This document shows, one piece after another, positions 33,339-42,361 of a DNA stretch of 64,000 bases (positions are counted from its first letter, which is position 1; every line of letters begins with the position of its first letter). The translations under genes and the position numbers were made by a program. This stretch comes from UBA1563 sp041671545 (lineage in GTDB: Bacteria > Bacteroidota > Ignavibacteria > Ignavibacteriales > Ignavibacteriaceae), in assembly GCA_041671545.1 (NCBI GenBank), contig JBAZBI010000016.1:31843-95842 (forward strand). The letters are read 5' to 3'. The notes beneath the pieces are model-generated. The model was not told where the DNA came from and made no database searches. It was given only the letters and a program-made list of their open reading frames with translations.

Positions 33339-34499
33339 TCATTTTTTAGCAATGTCCCGGTAAGCGAGAAATAACATTTTCGTTAAGGCTTCATTATTTG
33401 GGAAAATGGATTTTGCTTTGGTAACTTTTCTAAACTGACGATGCAAAGCTTCAACGGCATTGGTGGTATAAATCATCGTTCTGATCTCTTGGGGATACTG
33501 AAAAAAGGTAGACAATTCTTCCCAGTTTTCACGCCAAGATTTCATGGCCAACAAATACTTCTTCCCCCAAGTCTCATCAACCGTTTTCAAGTTTTGTAAA
33601 GCAGCCGCTTCTGTGGGAGCTGAGTAGATTGTTTTCAACGCTTGTGCAAAAACTTTTTGATCTTTTGATGCGACATATTTCATCGAGTTGCGGATTTGAT
33701 GAACAATACATCTCTGGATTTTAATCTCCGGGAAAACCGTCTTGATGGCTTCGGAAAATCCAGTCAAGCCGTCGATACAAGCAATGCAGATTTCCTTTAC
33801 GCCACGGTTTTTTAGTTCGGTCATAACGGAGAGCCAAAACTTCGCTCCTTCAGCTTCTCCGATCCACAGCCCAAGTAAGTCTTTCTTCCCTTCGATATTT
33901 ATTCCTAGACACGTATAGGAGGCTTTAGATTCAACTCTTTTTGTGGAATCATCCTTTACCTTGAAATGAATCGCATCGAAGAAAACAACTGGATAGATGC
34001 TCTCTAACGAGCGATTTTGCCATTGAATGGCCAGATCATTTATCTTGTCGGTAATCTGGGAAACGAGCGTAGGACTGACCTCTAATCCGTAGATATCTTC
34101 TATGTGTGTTTGAATATCACGGGTGGTCATTCCTTTAGCGTACATCGAGATGATTTTATCTTCAATGGCCCCAAGACGGGTTTCATGTTTTTTAACAACG
34201 ATGGGTTCAAATTCACTGTTTCTGTCTCGTGGTATTTCCAACTCAAGAGCGCCTTGATCAGTAGTAACGGTTTTATGATATGACCCATTTCTGCTGTTAC
34301 CGGAATTCTTACCAGCCGGAGAGTGTTTCGTATAACCGAGTTGATCGGTGATCTCACCCCGATAGCTATCGGGGATGGTTTCAAGAGAGGCTTTCATGAG
34401 CTTTTTTATTGCACCTTCTTTGCCCATAAGATCGTTGTAGGTTTTCGCTGTTGCGAAATCTTTTTTGAATTGTTCTAAGAGCTTTTCTGATAGTTCCAT
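33339..34499 (-). CDS. IS256-family transposase with a premature stop near the C-terminus
   Basis: 386 residues, DDE transposase (MULE domain). Catalytic residues by alignment are D175 (VVFFDAIHFK), D243 (IACIDGLTG) and E350 (TTNAVEALHRQ). The frame ends AKK-TGA at 33341-33339, exactly where family members continue with a Trp. After that TGA the frame goes on with TMPVRNWSIVLGHFS for 26 further codons to TGA 33260-33258. The last 27 residues therefore look lost by a TGG-to-TGA change. GGAG lies upstream of ATG 34499. Whether the truncated enzyme works is unknown. Confidence 0.92.
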   Translation of the reverse strand: MELSEKLLEQFKKDFATAKTYNDLMGKEGAIKKLMKASLETIPDSYRGEITDQLGYTKHSPAGKNSGNSRNGSYHKTVTTDQGALELEIPRDRNSEFEPIVVKKHETRLGAIEDKIISMYAKGMTTRDIQTHIEDIYGLEVSPTLVSQITDKINDLAIQWQNRSLESIYPVVFFDAIHFKVKDDSTKRVESKASYTCLGINIEGKKDLLGLWIGEAEGAKFWLSVMTELKNRGVKEICIACIDGLTGFSEAIKTVFPEIKIQRCIVHQIRNSMKYVASKDQKVFAQALKTIYSAPTEAAALQNLKTVDETWGKKYLLAMKSWRENWEELSTFFQYPQEIRTMIYTTNAVEALHRQFRKVTKAKSIFPNNEALTKMLFLAYRDIAKK

Positions 34500-34575
34500 T
34501 AAGGTAGTACTCCATAATTTGTAAATGGTAAATTGAATTATTTATTGCCCTATTCCAAGAGCAACTTTTTTCGCT

Positions 34576-34648
34576 CCCGTGTGTATCGCTTCACTTCACT
34601 CGCCTTCGCTACGCTCAGGCTTCGTTCCGTTCCGCTCTACACACGGGA
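34576..34648. repeat. Subterminal stem-loop inside the IS256 element
   Basis: TCCCGTGTGTA (34575-34585) pairs with TACACACGGGA (34638-34648). Within it, read on the minus strand, a small inner hairpin GCCT/AGGC closes the 11-nt loop GAGCGTAGCGA. It lies between the right terminal repeat and the transposase start. The same loop occurs near the IS256-type end at 63877. Confidence 0.75.
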
Positions 34649-34652
34649 ATTT

Positions 34653-34680
34653 CCATTTACACAATCTTTTTTACACTACC
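34653..34680 (-). repeat. Right terminal inverted repeat of the IS256 element
   Basis: On the minus strand it begins GGTAGTGTAAAA and ends TTGTGTAAATGG. It matches the repeat at 63877-63904 at 24 of 28 positions, including the first 12. Confidence 0.85.
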
Positions 34681-34760
34681 TTTCAATTCGTAGCCATCGT
34701 TTATGGGAAAAGAGAAGCAGGTTGAAGGAGTTTTCTTTGTTACTCGTAATTCCAAAGATA

Positions 34761-34802
34761 CTTCCCAGGACTTTTTGTTCTGGGAAGGGGGTCTTCTTTT
34801 TT
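34761..34802 (+). terminator. Strong hairpin with trailing T-tract right of the IS
   Basis: CTTCCCAGGAC (34761-34771) pairs with GTTCTGGGAAG (34777-34787), 11 pairs with one G-U, around TTTTT. A T-rich stretch follows after about 9 nt. No gene immediately upstream explains it, so it may be left over from a gene removed by rearrangement next to the IS. Confidence 0.5.
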
Positions 34803-34832
34803 TATCGTCTTGGTCAGATGTATTTTCGCGAT

Positions 34833-34878
34833 ATATCTTAATATTGTCTTGTTATCCGAATTGCTTATATTAAGATAT
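34833..34878. repeat. 12-bp perfect inverted repeat upstream of the methyltransferase
   Basis: ATATCTTAATAT (34833-34844) and its reverse complement ATATTAAGATAT (34867-34878), separated by 22 nt, in the leader of the gene at 34922. It could be an operator or an AT-rich cruciform; function unknown. Confidence 0.5.
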
Positions 34879-34921
34879 TTATTATCAACTATTAATTATT
34901 ATTTAAAAATAAATTATCCCT

Positions 34922-35518
34922 ATGTCATATATATCCAAAATTAAAAAGTTAATTCTAAATAAAAGGTATCAGTTAACAGTTTATGAACCATTAAAAAAAA
35001 ACATACCTGAAATAATGATTGATGTCAACTCAGCATGGAAAGGTCTAGAGTTGGTTATTGAAGAAATATTAGATCATTTTGATGTTGGAAGAGAAAGTTG
35101 TATAGAATTTGGTGTGGAATTTGGTTATTCAACAGTAGTGTTTTCTAATTACTTCAAGAAGGTGAAAGGGATTGACATTTTTCTTGGTGATGAACACACA
35201 ATACATCATGGCGATCATTATGAAAAGACAAAAAAGTCATTATCCGAATTTGAGAATATTGAATTATTTAAGTCAGATTACCGAGATTGGATAAAAAGAG
35301 ATGATGAACAATACGACTTTGCACATATCGATATTGTCCATAATTATAAGGAAACTTACGAATGTGGTCTTTGGGCAGTACAACATAGTAAATGTTGTAT
35401 TTTTCATGATACAGAAAGCTTTCTTGAGGTAAAAAAGGCAGTATTCGATATTGCAAAAAATACCGGCAAGAATGCCTATAATTATCCCTTCCATTACGGA
35501 TTAGGGATTATTATTTAA
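34922..35518 (+). CDS. SAM-dependent methyltransferase-like protein
   Basis: 198 residues with a class I methyltransferase core: CIEFGVEFGYSTVVFSNYF as SAM motif I, KGIDIFLGD, and YDFAHIDIVHNYKETYE, as in Methyltransf_24-type proteins. It lies on the opposite strand to the rest of the polysaccharide locus, just past the IS element. It could methylate a sugar or terminate chain growth. Unusually AT-rich codons suggest recent acquisition. Confidence 0.7.
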   Translation: MSYISKIKKLILNKRYQLTVYEPLKKNIPEIMIDVNSAWKGLELVIEEILDHFDVGRESCIEFGVEFGYSTVVFSNYFKKVKGIDIFLGDEHTIHHGDHYEKTKKSLSEFENIELFKSDYRDWIKRDDEQYDFAHIDIVHNYKETYECGLWAVQHSKCCIFHDTESFLEVKKAVFDIAKNTGKNAYNYPFHYGLGIII

Positions 35519-35819
35519 CACTCAAGAAGAAAATAGAGGCTTTTTAAACTGGCGTATATTCAAACTGTTAGAGGTAAAGTATTCTATTATTTTTGCATCT
35601 AATATCTTTACTAAGTAAAGAGTCCCCTTAAAACAGAATAAACGCCACAGAGTAGTGGGATTAGCAAAAAGAATAAAAGATGCTTTGACAATCCACCGCA
35701 GTGGGTGCGTTGGAAGGTTTAGATGGAACTCTATCAATAATTAATTAGGTAATATTGTTTCTTAACAACTTGTTAGATAAGTGATGATATAACAGTATTT
35801 GCCATAAAAGAGAAAGATA
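35519..35819. other. Gene-free stretch between the two methyltransferase genes
   Basis: About 300 bp. A minus-strand frame at 35522-35737 (about 71 codons from a TTG, containing FILFANPTTLWRLF) is open but has no ribosome site or recognised family. It may be a remnant of a polysaccharide gene. Nothing else is evident. Confidence 0.35.
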
Positions 35820-36566
35820 ATGAATAAATTAATAAAAGAAATTCTTCTAACATTCCGTAAACTATCTCTATTAATAGAAACTAGGTTTGACAAGAATTAT
35901 TTAGCAACCGATGTTCCTATGTCATCGTTGGTTAACCATAATAGATGGCAGAAATATTTATATGAATTTGGAAACAAACCTGGAATGAAAATATTGGAAA
36001 TAGGTAGTCGCGAAGTAACAGGAAAATCAATCGCCCGAAAAGAATTCTCAATGGCGGAGTATGTCGGCTTTGACTATTATCCTGGCGAAAATGTCGATAT
36101 TGTGGGTGATGCTCATAAGTTATCTTCATACTTCAAAGGTGAAGAAAAGTTTGATGTTGTTTATTCGAGCGCTTGTTTAGAGCATTTTGCAATGCCTTGG
36201 ATAGTTGCGAGTGAAATAGCGAAAGTCCTAAAAGTTGGAGGAGTAGTTTTTATAGAAACTCATTTTTCTTTTTCAGCTCATGAAAGACCATGGAATTTTT
36301 TTCAATTCAGTGATATGGCGTTGAAAGTCTTGTTCTCCGAGGCTCTTGGTTTTGAATGTATTGAAGCAGGTATGTCAAATCCAATTGTTGGTAGGTTCTC
36401 CTCATTGGCGGATGAAGATTTGAAAAATAAACCCGTAGCTGGTCTTTATTGTCATAGTGGTTATCTTGGTAAAAAAGTAAGAGACGTTAAAAACTTTGAC
36501 TGGGGAAACGTGGAATTAGCCACTATTGTTGGAGAAACAAAATATCCTGAACCGATATTACAATAA
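35820..36566 (+). CDS. Class I SAM-dependent methyltransferase
   Basis: 248 residues, Methyltransf_11-like: MKILEIGSREVTG (motif I), VGFDYYPGENVDIVGDAH, FDVVYSSACLEHF (motif IV region) and VLKVGGVVFIETHFSF. It is in the same orientation as the methyltransferase at 34922 and opposite to the surrounding glycan genes. Probably modifies a sugar of the surface polysaccharide, by location. Confidence 0.82.
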   Translation: MNKLIKEILLTFRKLSLLIETRFDKNYLATDVPMSSLVNHNRWQKYLYEFGNKPGMKILEIGSREVTGKSIARKEFSMAEYVGFDYYPGENVDIVGDAHKLSSYFKGEEKFDVVYSSACLEHFAMPWIVASEIAKVLKVGGVVFIETHFSFSAHERPWNFFQFSDMALKVLFSEALGFECIEAGMSNPIVGRFSSLADEDLKNKPVAGLYCHSGYLGKKVRDVKNFDWGNVELATIVGETKYPEPILQ

Positions 36567-37171
36567 ATTAATTCCGAAGAATTTGTGCAATTTGGTAGTG
36601 AAAATAACGGAGAAACGAGTTCAAGCGAGCATCGACTATACTGTGAGGAACCGTTGCGAATTACTAAAAATAACAAGCTAAGGGAAAAATGATCTCACCT
36701 ACCCCAGTGTTGCTAGTCTAGCCATCCAATATACTGCTGATGGTTTATCCTTTTGATTCGAAAGAAAGTTCGATTTGTATTTGATGTGGGATATAAGTTC
36801 ACAATCTGCAACTGTAAAGTATGACGATTCCCCTATGTTAATTGGAATCAACACTGACAACGAGTTATTCTAATACAAAAAAACGTTGATGTTCAACACT
36901 TTATCAGATTTTTCAATAAAGAAATATACGACCCAAATTGATTTGAGCCAATTTAAGTAACCAAAATGAGGTTGAAAATTTTGTTGTTTTCATGATAATG
37001 AGATTTAAAAACTAAATAATTCTGAAAATGTTGCTCACTTGTTCTCTACTCTTTGTTCTAAATTTTCTATTACTTTTGAGTTCGCTTTCAAAACATTAAA
37101 TCGATGCTTTATATTTTAGTATTCTCAGATATTTTTTAATTAAAACTCTTTTCGTAAAAGTTCCACCAAAC
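36567..37171. other. 605-bp gene-free stretch with a possible decayed coding remnant
   Basis: No intact gene. In one plus-strand frame, codons from 36691 read DLTYPSVASLAIQYTADG and, after an in-frame TGA, FERKFDLYLMWDISS to SPMLIGINTDNELF ending TAA near 36873. The composition looks protein-like, suggesting a disabled gene, but I recognise no family. The rest is AT-rich without clear structure. Confidence 0.35.
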
Positions 37172-38485
37172 TCAGATCATTTTAATTCTATTCCAGTATC
37201 TTTCAATAAAGGAAATACATATAAGAAGAAATAAAAAACTCATCACGAAAAATGCAGCCCGAGTAATCATACTAAAAACAGAGAACGCATTAATAACATA
37301 GAGATAAGTTAAATTAGTGAATGCTATCAAATCTCCATTTATAAAAAAGCGAAACCAAAAGAAGGTAGAAATCAATGAAATAAGGTAAGGAATAAGGAAT
37401 AATCCTAAATTGCCGAAATCCGCATGAATATCTTTTAAGTATGTTGCAGCATTGCTCCAATTGGGAATATTATATCCACGTGGATAGAAATTCGGATGCT
37501 CAATTAACCCTAGTTTGGAAATTAAATTATAAAAAGGGAGTAAAGTGTTTTCTCCTATCATTGGATTCTCACTTTGTTTTTCAAAATACTTACTAAAGAC
37601 TCCTACATCGGAACTAAAATAAAAATAGGTGGAGGCACTAACTAAGGGGATGCCCTCCCATTTTTTAAAAACATTAGTCTTCCCTTTAAAGTTTTCGTAT
37701 TTCCCCCGAAATTCAATAACCACTGTCAAGCTAGTAACGACAATTGTAAATAACAATATACTCCCCAATACTAACTTTTTTGTACTCGAAATCGATTTTG
37801 CAATTTGATGTTTAGATACGGTGTGTCTAAAAAGGAAAAAACTAGTAACCAACATTGCAAATCCCACAAAAATTCCACCTCTTCCTACAGATGCAGCATC
37901 TTTAATAATGATTGCAACCAAGGGTAAAAAGGTATAAAAAGAAATTTTGTTTTTAGCTGCCGTATATATACCACTCAATACAATTCCTGCGTAGGGAAGA
38001 ACCGATAGATAAGGTATTCCACCTTCTAGTTCACCTGCCACCCTCATCCTATAAATAAGATTTGCTCGAATAATTATGGTTGTGAAGCTACCAAATTTGT
38101 TAAGTAGAAATGTCCACTGTTGATAAGCGCTATAAAATCCAATAATTGAAGTAATCAGAATAATCACCTTAAGTACTTTAAAGTCATCCTCAAATAAAAC
38201 AGAGTGAACACGTACCCTGCCAATATCAAGTAGATTTTTTCTAAAAATATCTCTCGCGAAATAAACGGTTAGAGCACCCGACACAACACCTATGTGTGTT
38301 ACAAAAAAGACTAAAAAAGCTTCATTTGAAATTTGAATATATCTAATAAATTTAAGCTCATAGAGGACTAAAAAAACTGTCCAGGCTAATGTATGAATTA
38401 GTAAATGATTAAACCATTTTTTAAATATCCATTTGCTTAGTACAACTGTTGAAACAGAAATCATCAGAACTATTAAAATACTCAT
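37172..38485 (-). CDS. Wzy-like O-antigen/oligosaccharide repeat-unit polymerase
   Basis: 437 residues with about 11-12 hydrophobic spans and one large extracytoplasmic loop (around 280-350, YFYFSSDVGVFSKYFEKQ), the layout of oligosaccharide repeat-unit polymerases. Sequence conservation in this group is low; the call rests on topology and position beside Wzz-like and Wzx genes. It would join flipped repeat units in the periplasm. Confidence 0.75.
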   Translation of the reverse strand: MSILIVLMISVSTVVLSKWIFKKWFNHLLIHTLAWTVFLVLYELKFIRYIQISNEAFLVFFVTHIGVVSGALTVYFARDIFRKNLLDIGRVRVHSVLFEDDFKVLKVIILITSIIGFYSAYQQWTFLLNKFGSFTTIIIRANLIYRMRVAGELEGGIPYLSVLPYAGIVLSGIYTAAKNKISFYTFLPLVAIIIKDAASVGRGGIFVGFAMLVTSFFLFRHTVSKHQIAKSISSTKKLVLGSILLFTIVVTSLTVVIEFRGKYENFKGKTNVFKKWEGIPLVSASTYFYFSSDVGVFSKYFEKQSENPMIGENTLLPFYNLISKLGLIEHPNFYPRGYNIPNWSNAATYLKDIHADFGNLGLFLIPYLISLISTFFWFRFFINGDLIAFTNLTYLYVINAFSVFSMITRAAFFVMSFLFLLICISFIERYWNRIKMI

Positions 38486-38490
38486 CGCAA

Positions 38491-39705
38491 TTAAATCTTA
38501 ATTCTATAAAACCGAGAGATATATTTATAATATTTTAATTCTTTTTCTTCTAAGGGATTCTTCAACTCAACTCTACTGGTTATTGATTCCATCCTAAATA
38601 CTAATGGAACAAAAATAAAAGAACAAAGGAATAAACATGCAAGAACAAGAAATGATCTTTGCGGTCGGTATTTTATTTGAGGTGGGGAGGCCTTATCTAT
38701 GACCATTACGGTTGGAATACTTTTAACCTCTTCAACTTTAGCTTGTTCATACATAGGGAGTACCACTTCTAAAATCTTGCTTTGAATTTCAACTTCACGG
38801 TAAGTTCGTAAATAACTTATTGCAATATCTGGGAATTCTTTAAATGGTAGAAAAACGTTCGAATTTTGAGAAATGTTTTGAGAATTTTTTAGTTCAGCAA
38901 CTTTATTTTTAAGAATTGTAAGTTCATTTAACGCAATTTGGTATTGCGGTGAACTATCTCCATATTGTTTTAACAAAAGTTCAATAACAACTTGTTTTTG
39001 AAATAATTGTGCTTCAATCTCTGCTGCTGCTTTATACGAAAGTTGCAATTGTTCTGGTACAGCTACTATTCCATACTTTTTTTGAAATTTAAAAAGTGAA
39101 TCTTCTGCATTTTTTAAGTCATCCAGATTCTTCAAATATCTTTTCTCGACAAATAATCTGTTGTTTTTTGCAGACTCTGAATTAATCTTATTATTCAAAC
39201 TGTCCAATAGAACCACAAAATAATTTGCAATATCAGCAGATAATCGAGGATTTTTATTAACAACATTGATTTCTATAAAACCATTTTGATTTACATCAAA
39301 AGAAATATCATTAACAAAAATTTTTACAGCTTTATCATAATTCCTATCGTCAATACTATAATACTCCAGCAAATGGAATTTATTAATAGTATTGAGTATT
39401 GCTGTTTTACTATTAAGAATACCCAAAATCATATCTTCGGATGAATTTGAACCTCCTAATAGCTTACTTCCCAAGGATGCGCCGCTCGATTTTCCGCTCA
39501 AGAGACCGGTTAAGCCACTCAATCCCATTGATGATTCCGGAGAAATCATCACAACAGCACTAGACTTATAAGTATTTGGAATTAACAAACTAATTCCGGC
39601 TGTTATTAAACCAACAACAATCAAACTAACCAGTAGAAATTTTTTCCATTTAATTAAAATGAACAGATAATCGGATATTGACGGGTTATTGTTTGGAGTT
39701 TTCAT
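38491..39705 (-). CDS. Wzz/GumC-type polysaccharide chain-length determinant
   Basis: 404 residues: N-terminal TM (about 22-45, LLVSLIVVGLITAGISLL), large periplasmic coiled-coil region with SYKAAAEIEAQL, and a C-terminal TM preceded by the proline-rich ASPPQIKYRPQRS typical of the Wzz family. No tyrosine-kinase domain is fused. It regulates chain length or export with the SLBB exporter at 42671. It lies 5 bp upstream of the polymerase gene. Confidence 0.88.
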   Translation of the reverse strand: MKTPNNNPSISDYLFILIKWKKFLLVSLIVVGLITAGISLLIPNTYKSSAVVMISPESSMGLSGLTGLLSGKSSGASLGSKLLGGSNSSEDMILGILNSKTAILNTINKFHLLEYYSIDDRNYDKAVKIFVNDISFDVNQNGFIEINVVNKNPRLSADIANYFVVLLDSLNNKINSESAKNNRLFVEKRYLKNLDDLKNAEDSLFKFQKKYGIVAVPEQLQLSYKAAAEIEAQLFQKQVVIELLLKQYGDSSPQYQIALNELTILKNKVAELKNSQNISQNSNVFLPFKEFPDIAISYLRTYREVEIQSKILEVVLPMYEQAKVEEVKSIPTVMVIDKASPPQIKYRPQRSFLVLACLFLCSFIFVPLVFRMESITSRVELKNPLEEKELKYYKYISRFYRIKI

Positions 39706-39915
39706 AAACTAAATTGTGACCTAATTCTTTCGATAGATTAATTTTATATGGATTTAAACTGAGACATCGTAAAATTTGCAAAGATTTGTGATAATTTAAC
39801 ACAATTCTTCTGATTAGACAATTCAAATTTGTCCCATTGTAACTTGTAATTTTCATATTGAATAATCTCTTCCCCAGTGTAGTTAAACTATAATGATTAT
39901 TTACCATACTCAATA

Positions 39916-40779
39916 CTAAAGAGTATCAAGTTTACCAAATTTATTTTTTCTAAAGTGAATGTACCCTTTTAAAATCATATAATATTTATAAAATTTTTTA
40001 TCTTCAAACAACAATATTTTGATTAACTCCTTTATCAAATTCTTTTTATCCTTATTTATAAATTCATGAAATGAATCCTTGTACAGCTTATACACATAAA
40101 ATCTATTTCTGGTTCTGTAATACCATCTAGAAGGAGAATGGTTCGTGGGGAAAAACTTTTTTGAGAAAATCCTTTTTGTGTTAATTTCTCCTAGGTTATG
40201 ATAAACGAAAGTGTTGTTGAGTTGAAAAATTTTATATCCTTTTGAAATTGTTTTTAATGAATACTCATAATCAACATAATCAATAAAAAGAGAGTTGAGA
40301 AATCCACCTATTTCATTATAAACGGATAATTTAATTATGCTTCCACTTGTCATTGCAACAAAAATTTCTTGTAGGAGATGCGATGGAGGAATTCGTGGAT
40401 TTATTGGATGTACAACAAAAGGAGATAAAATCCCGATATCGTCATTTTTCTTAAACTCTTTTATCATACTTGCTACTAAATTGTTCGATGTTTTACTATC
40501 CTGATCCATTGTCAGTAAGAAATCAAAGCCTTCGGAAGTCGCATATTTTGCAGCTTGATTTAGAGCAAAAGCAATTCCAAGATTCGCTTTGTTAATGACA
40601 AGTCTAATCTTGGGATTCGAAAAAAAAGATTTTATATTATCATCAAGGTCAACTTCAGAGTTATCGATAATATATAAAAGATCAACCTGATTAAGATAAC
40701 TTAATGCATTTTCAATTATTTCAGATTTCGGATTAAACGTTACCGTTACTCCAGCGATTCTTACTTTCTCATCTTTCAT
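39916..40779 (-). CDS. GT2-family glycosyltransferase (rhamnosyltransferase-like)
   Basis: 287 residues: GVTVTFNPKSEIIENALSYL, YIIDNSEVD, LLTMDQDSKTS (DxD), and SGSIIKLSVYNEIGGF with FIDYVDYEYSLK, the hallmarks of RfbF/WchF-like rhamnosyltransferases. No dTDP-rhamnose genes are in the window, so the sugar is a guess. The start is taken at ATG 40779; an in-frame ATG lies two codons upstream. Confidence 0.86.
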   Translation of the reverse strand: MKDEKVRIAGVTVTFNPKSEIIENALSYLNQVDLLYIIDNSEVDLDDNIKSFFSNPKIRLVINKANLGIAFALNQAAKYATSEGFDFLLTMDQDSKTSNNLVASMIKEFKKNDDIGILSPFVVHPINPRIPPSHLLQEIFVAMTSGSIIKLSVYNEIGGFLNSLFIDYVDYEYSLKTISKGYKIFQLNNTFVYHNLGEINTKRIFSKKFFPTNHSPSRWYYRTRNRFYVYKLYKDSFHEFINKDKKNLIKELIKILLFEDKKFYKYYMILKGYIHFRKNKFGKLDTL

Positions 40780-40837
40780 AATCAAATTTATTTTAAGATC
40801 CTAAAAATGAATTTATTAAATAAAGCATTTTTAAATA

Positions 40838-42361
40838 TCATTTCCTTATATATAAACTATTTAACAACCTTTGAGTTTTTGATTGTACCAAACTTCTTTC
40901 CTCACTCGTTAATAAATAGTTCCAACTCACTAAGTAGAAAACTATAAATAAGGGACCAATGAATAATAGTTTACTTAAAACACCCTCTAATTGAAAAGGG
41001 ATAATTAATATGAGTACATGAATTAGTATAAAAAAATGGAGTTTGCTGTGAATACTTATTGTAAATATTTTCAATGCCATTAAGTATATAGCAAGAGTAT
41101 CAATTGTTCCTATTACCATATATGTAGTTGCCGCTCCTGTTATCCCCCATCTAGTTATCGAAAACCACATAATAAGCAAATAAAAAGGTAACTCAAATAA
41201 ATTAATCAGAGTAGGTATTTTAGGTTTGCCTGCCCCTTGAAAAAAAATATTTGGAACTAAGCCAAGGCAATTCATTAATATACCAACCGATAAAAGTCGT
41301 AAAATATGTGCACTATGTTTGGCAAATTCGGCGCCTAACCACAAATTCATAGCTTCCTTTGCAAAGGTAATTATAAATACAACTATCGGAAAAATCACAA
41401 AAAAAACAACTTTAACACCTCTAAGGAATAATTTTTTTGACAATTCTGGCTTAGTTGAAAAATTTGCAGAGAAAACCGGAAACAAAACTGTCACCAACGC
41501 ACTAGGAATAATAAGCAACTTAGTTATCACTTCATAAGGAGTAGCATAGTAGGTTATTGCAACCGCAGAAACTTTCATCCCAATTAAAAATCTATCTGAA
41601 TAGAGCATTAATGGTCCAATAATATTAGCTAAACTAATCCAAAAGCTAAATTTTAAAAGTGGTTTAATACTATTAAAACTAAATTTTATTTCACTCCAAA
41701 TATTCTTATTAAGTCTAAAGTTTAATACAAGATATACTGACCAAACAAAAAAACGAATAAAAATCAAAGAAATCACAATCCAGAATAAACTTTTAGTAAA
41801 AATTAATACCAGTAAAGGGATGAGAAATGTAGATATTCCAAGAATGACTCTTATTAAATTTACCGCATAGAATTTTTGATATGCTTCCAGAACTCCTCTT
41901 AAGCCGGCAGCTGTTGTTATAAGTGGTATTGATAATGACACTACAAAAAATATTTTATAGGTCTCTGGTTTTAAATTTGGGGATATATTTAAATATTTAT
42001 TAAGTAGCGAGGGAATAAAATAGGTCGAAATTCCAGCTACTATTAAACTAACCACGAGCATCAAGAATAGTGCTGACCAAAAAATTATTGGAATTTCCTC
42101 TGTTTTATTAAGACCAATTTTTTCGGCTATTACTTTTGTTAGACTTCTACCAATTCCTAAGTCTAAAAAACTAAAATACCCTATGACCATCCAAACTAAG
42201 CTCAATATCCCAAATCTTTCTTTCCCCAAACCATGCACGAGTGGAGGGATAAGTACCAGTGCAACTAATCCAGGGATCCCATAACCTAAAAGATTATAGA
42301 TTGTGTTTTTCGCAATTAAATTTCCACTTGTTGATAAGGCCGAATTACCAGAATCTTTCAC
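40838..42361 (-). CDS. Wzx-type polysaccharide flippase
   Basis: 507 residues with about 14 hydrophobic spans; N-terminal NLIAKNTIYNLLGYGIPGL is typical of the O-antigen flippase (PST) family. It should move the lipid-linked repeat unit to the periplasm for the Wzy-like polymerase. The start is GTG 42361, overlapping the TGA of the small upstream frame as GTGA, with AGGAAG about 8 nt upstream. Confidence 0.88.
   Translation of the reverse strand: MKDSGNSALSTSGNLIAKNTIYNLLGYGIPGLVALVLIPPLVHGLGKERFGILSLVWMVIGYFSFLDLGIGRSLTKVIAEKIGLNKTEEIPIIFWSALFLMLVVSLIVAGISTYFIPSLLNKYLNISPNLKPETYKIFFVVSLSIPLITTAAGLRGVLEAYQKFYAVNLIRVILGISTFLIPLLVLIFTKSLFWIVISLIFIRFFVWSVYLVLNFRLNKNIWSEIKFSFNSIKPLLKFSFWISLANIIGPLMLYSDRFLIGMKVSAVAITYYATPYEVITKLLIIPSALVTVLFPVFSANFSTKPELSKKLFLRGVKVVFFVIFPIVVFIITFAKEAMNLWLGAEFAKHSAHILRLLSVGILMNCLGLVPNIFFQGAGKPKIPTLINLFELPFYLLIMWFSITRWGITGAATTYMVIGTIDTLAIYLMALKIFTISIHSKLHFFILIHVLILIIPFQLEGVLSKLLFIGPLFIVFYLVSWNYLLTSEERSLVQSKTQRLLNSLYIRK

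Larger units (their letters stand above)
33218..34680 (-). mobile_element. IS256-family insertion sequence
   Basis: About 1463 bp, bounded by 28-bp imperfect terminal inverted repeats (33218-33245 and 34653-34680; 22 of 28 positions match). It carries one transposase gene on the minus strand. The inner repeat end TTGTGTAAATGG resembles known IS256 ends. The 8-9 bp flanking each end (AGATCAAAA and TTTCAATTC) do not match, so no target-site duplication is visible. The element lies inside the surface-polysaccharide locus. Confidence 0.88.

Noticed and set aside
33258..33341. TGA read as tryptophan (alternative genetic code)
   Set aside because: Several intact genes in the window end at TGA, so a local nonsense change explains the transposase better.
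34533..34841. A 102-codon plus-strand frame over the IS right end
   Set aside because: It reads through the IS hairpin and terminal repeat; composition follows the palindrome and no family fits.
39686..39913. A 75-codon minus-strand frame between the GT2 and Wzz-like genes
   Set aside because: It runs into the Wzz-like start, has no recognised motif or clear ribosome site and looks like AT-rich intergenic sequence.
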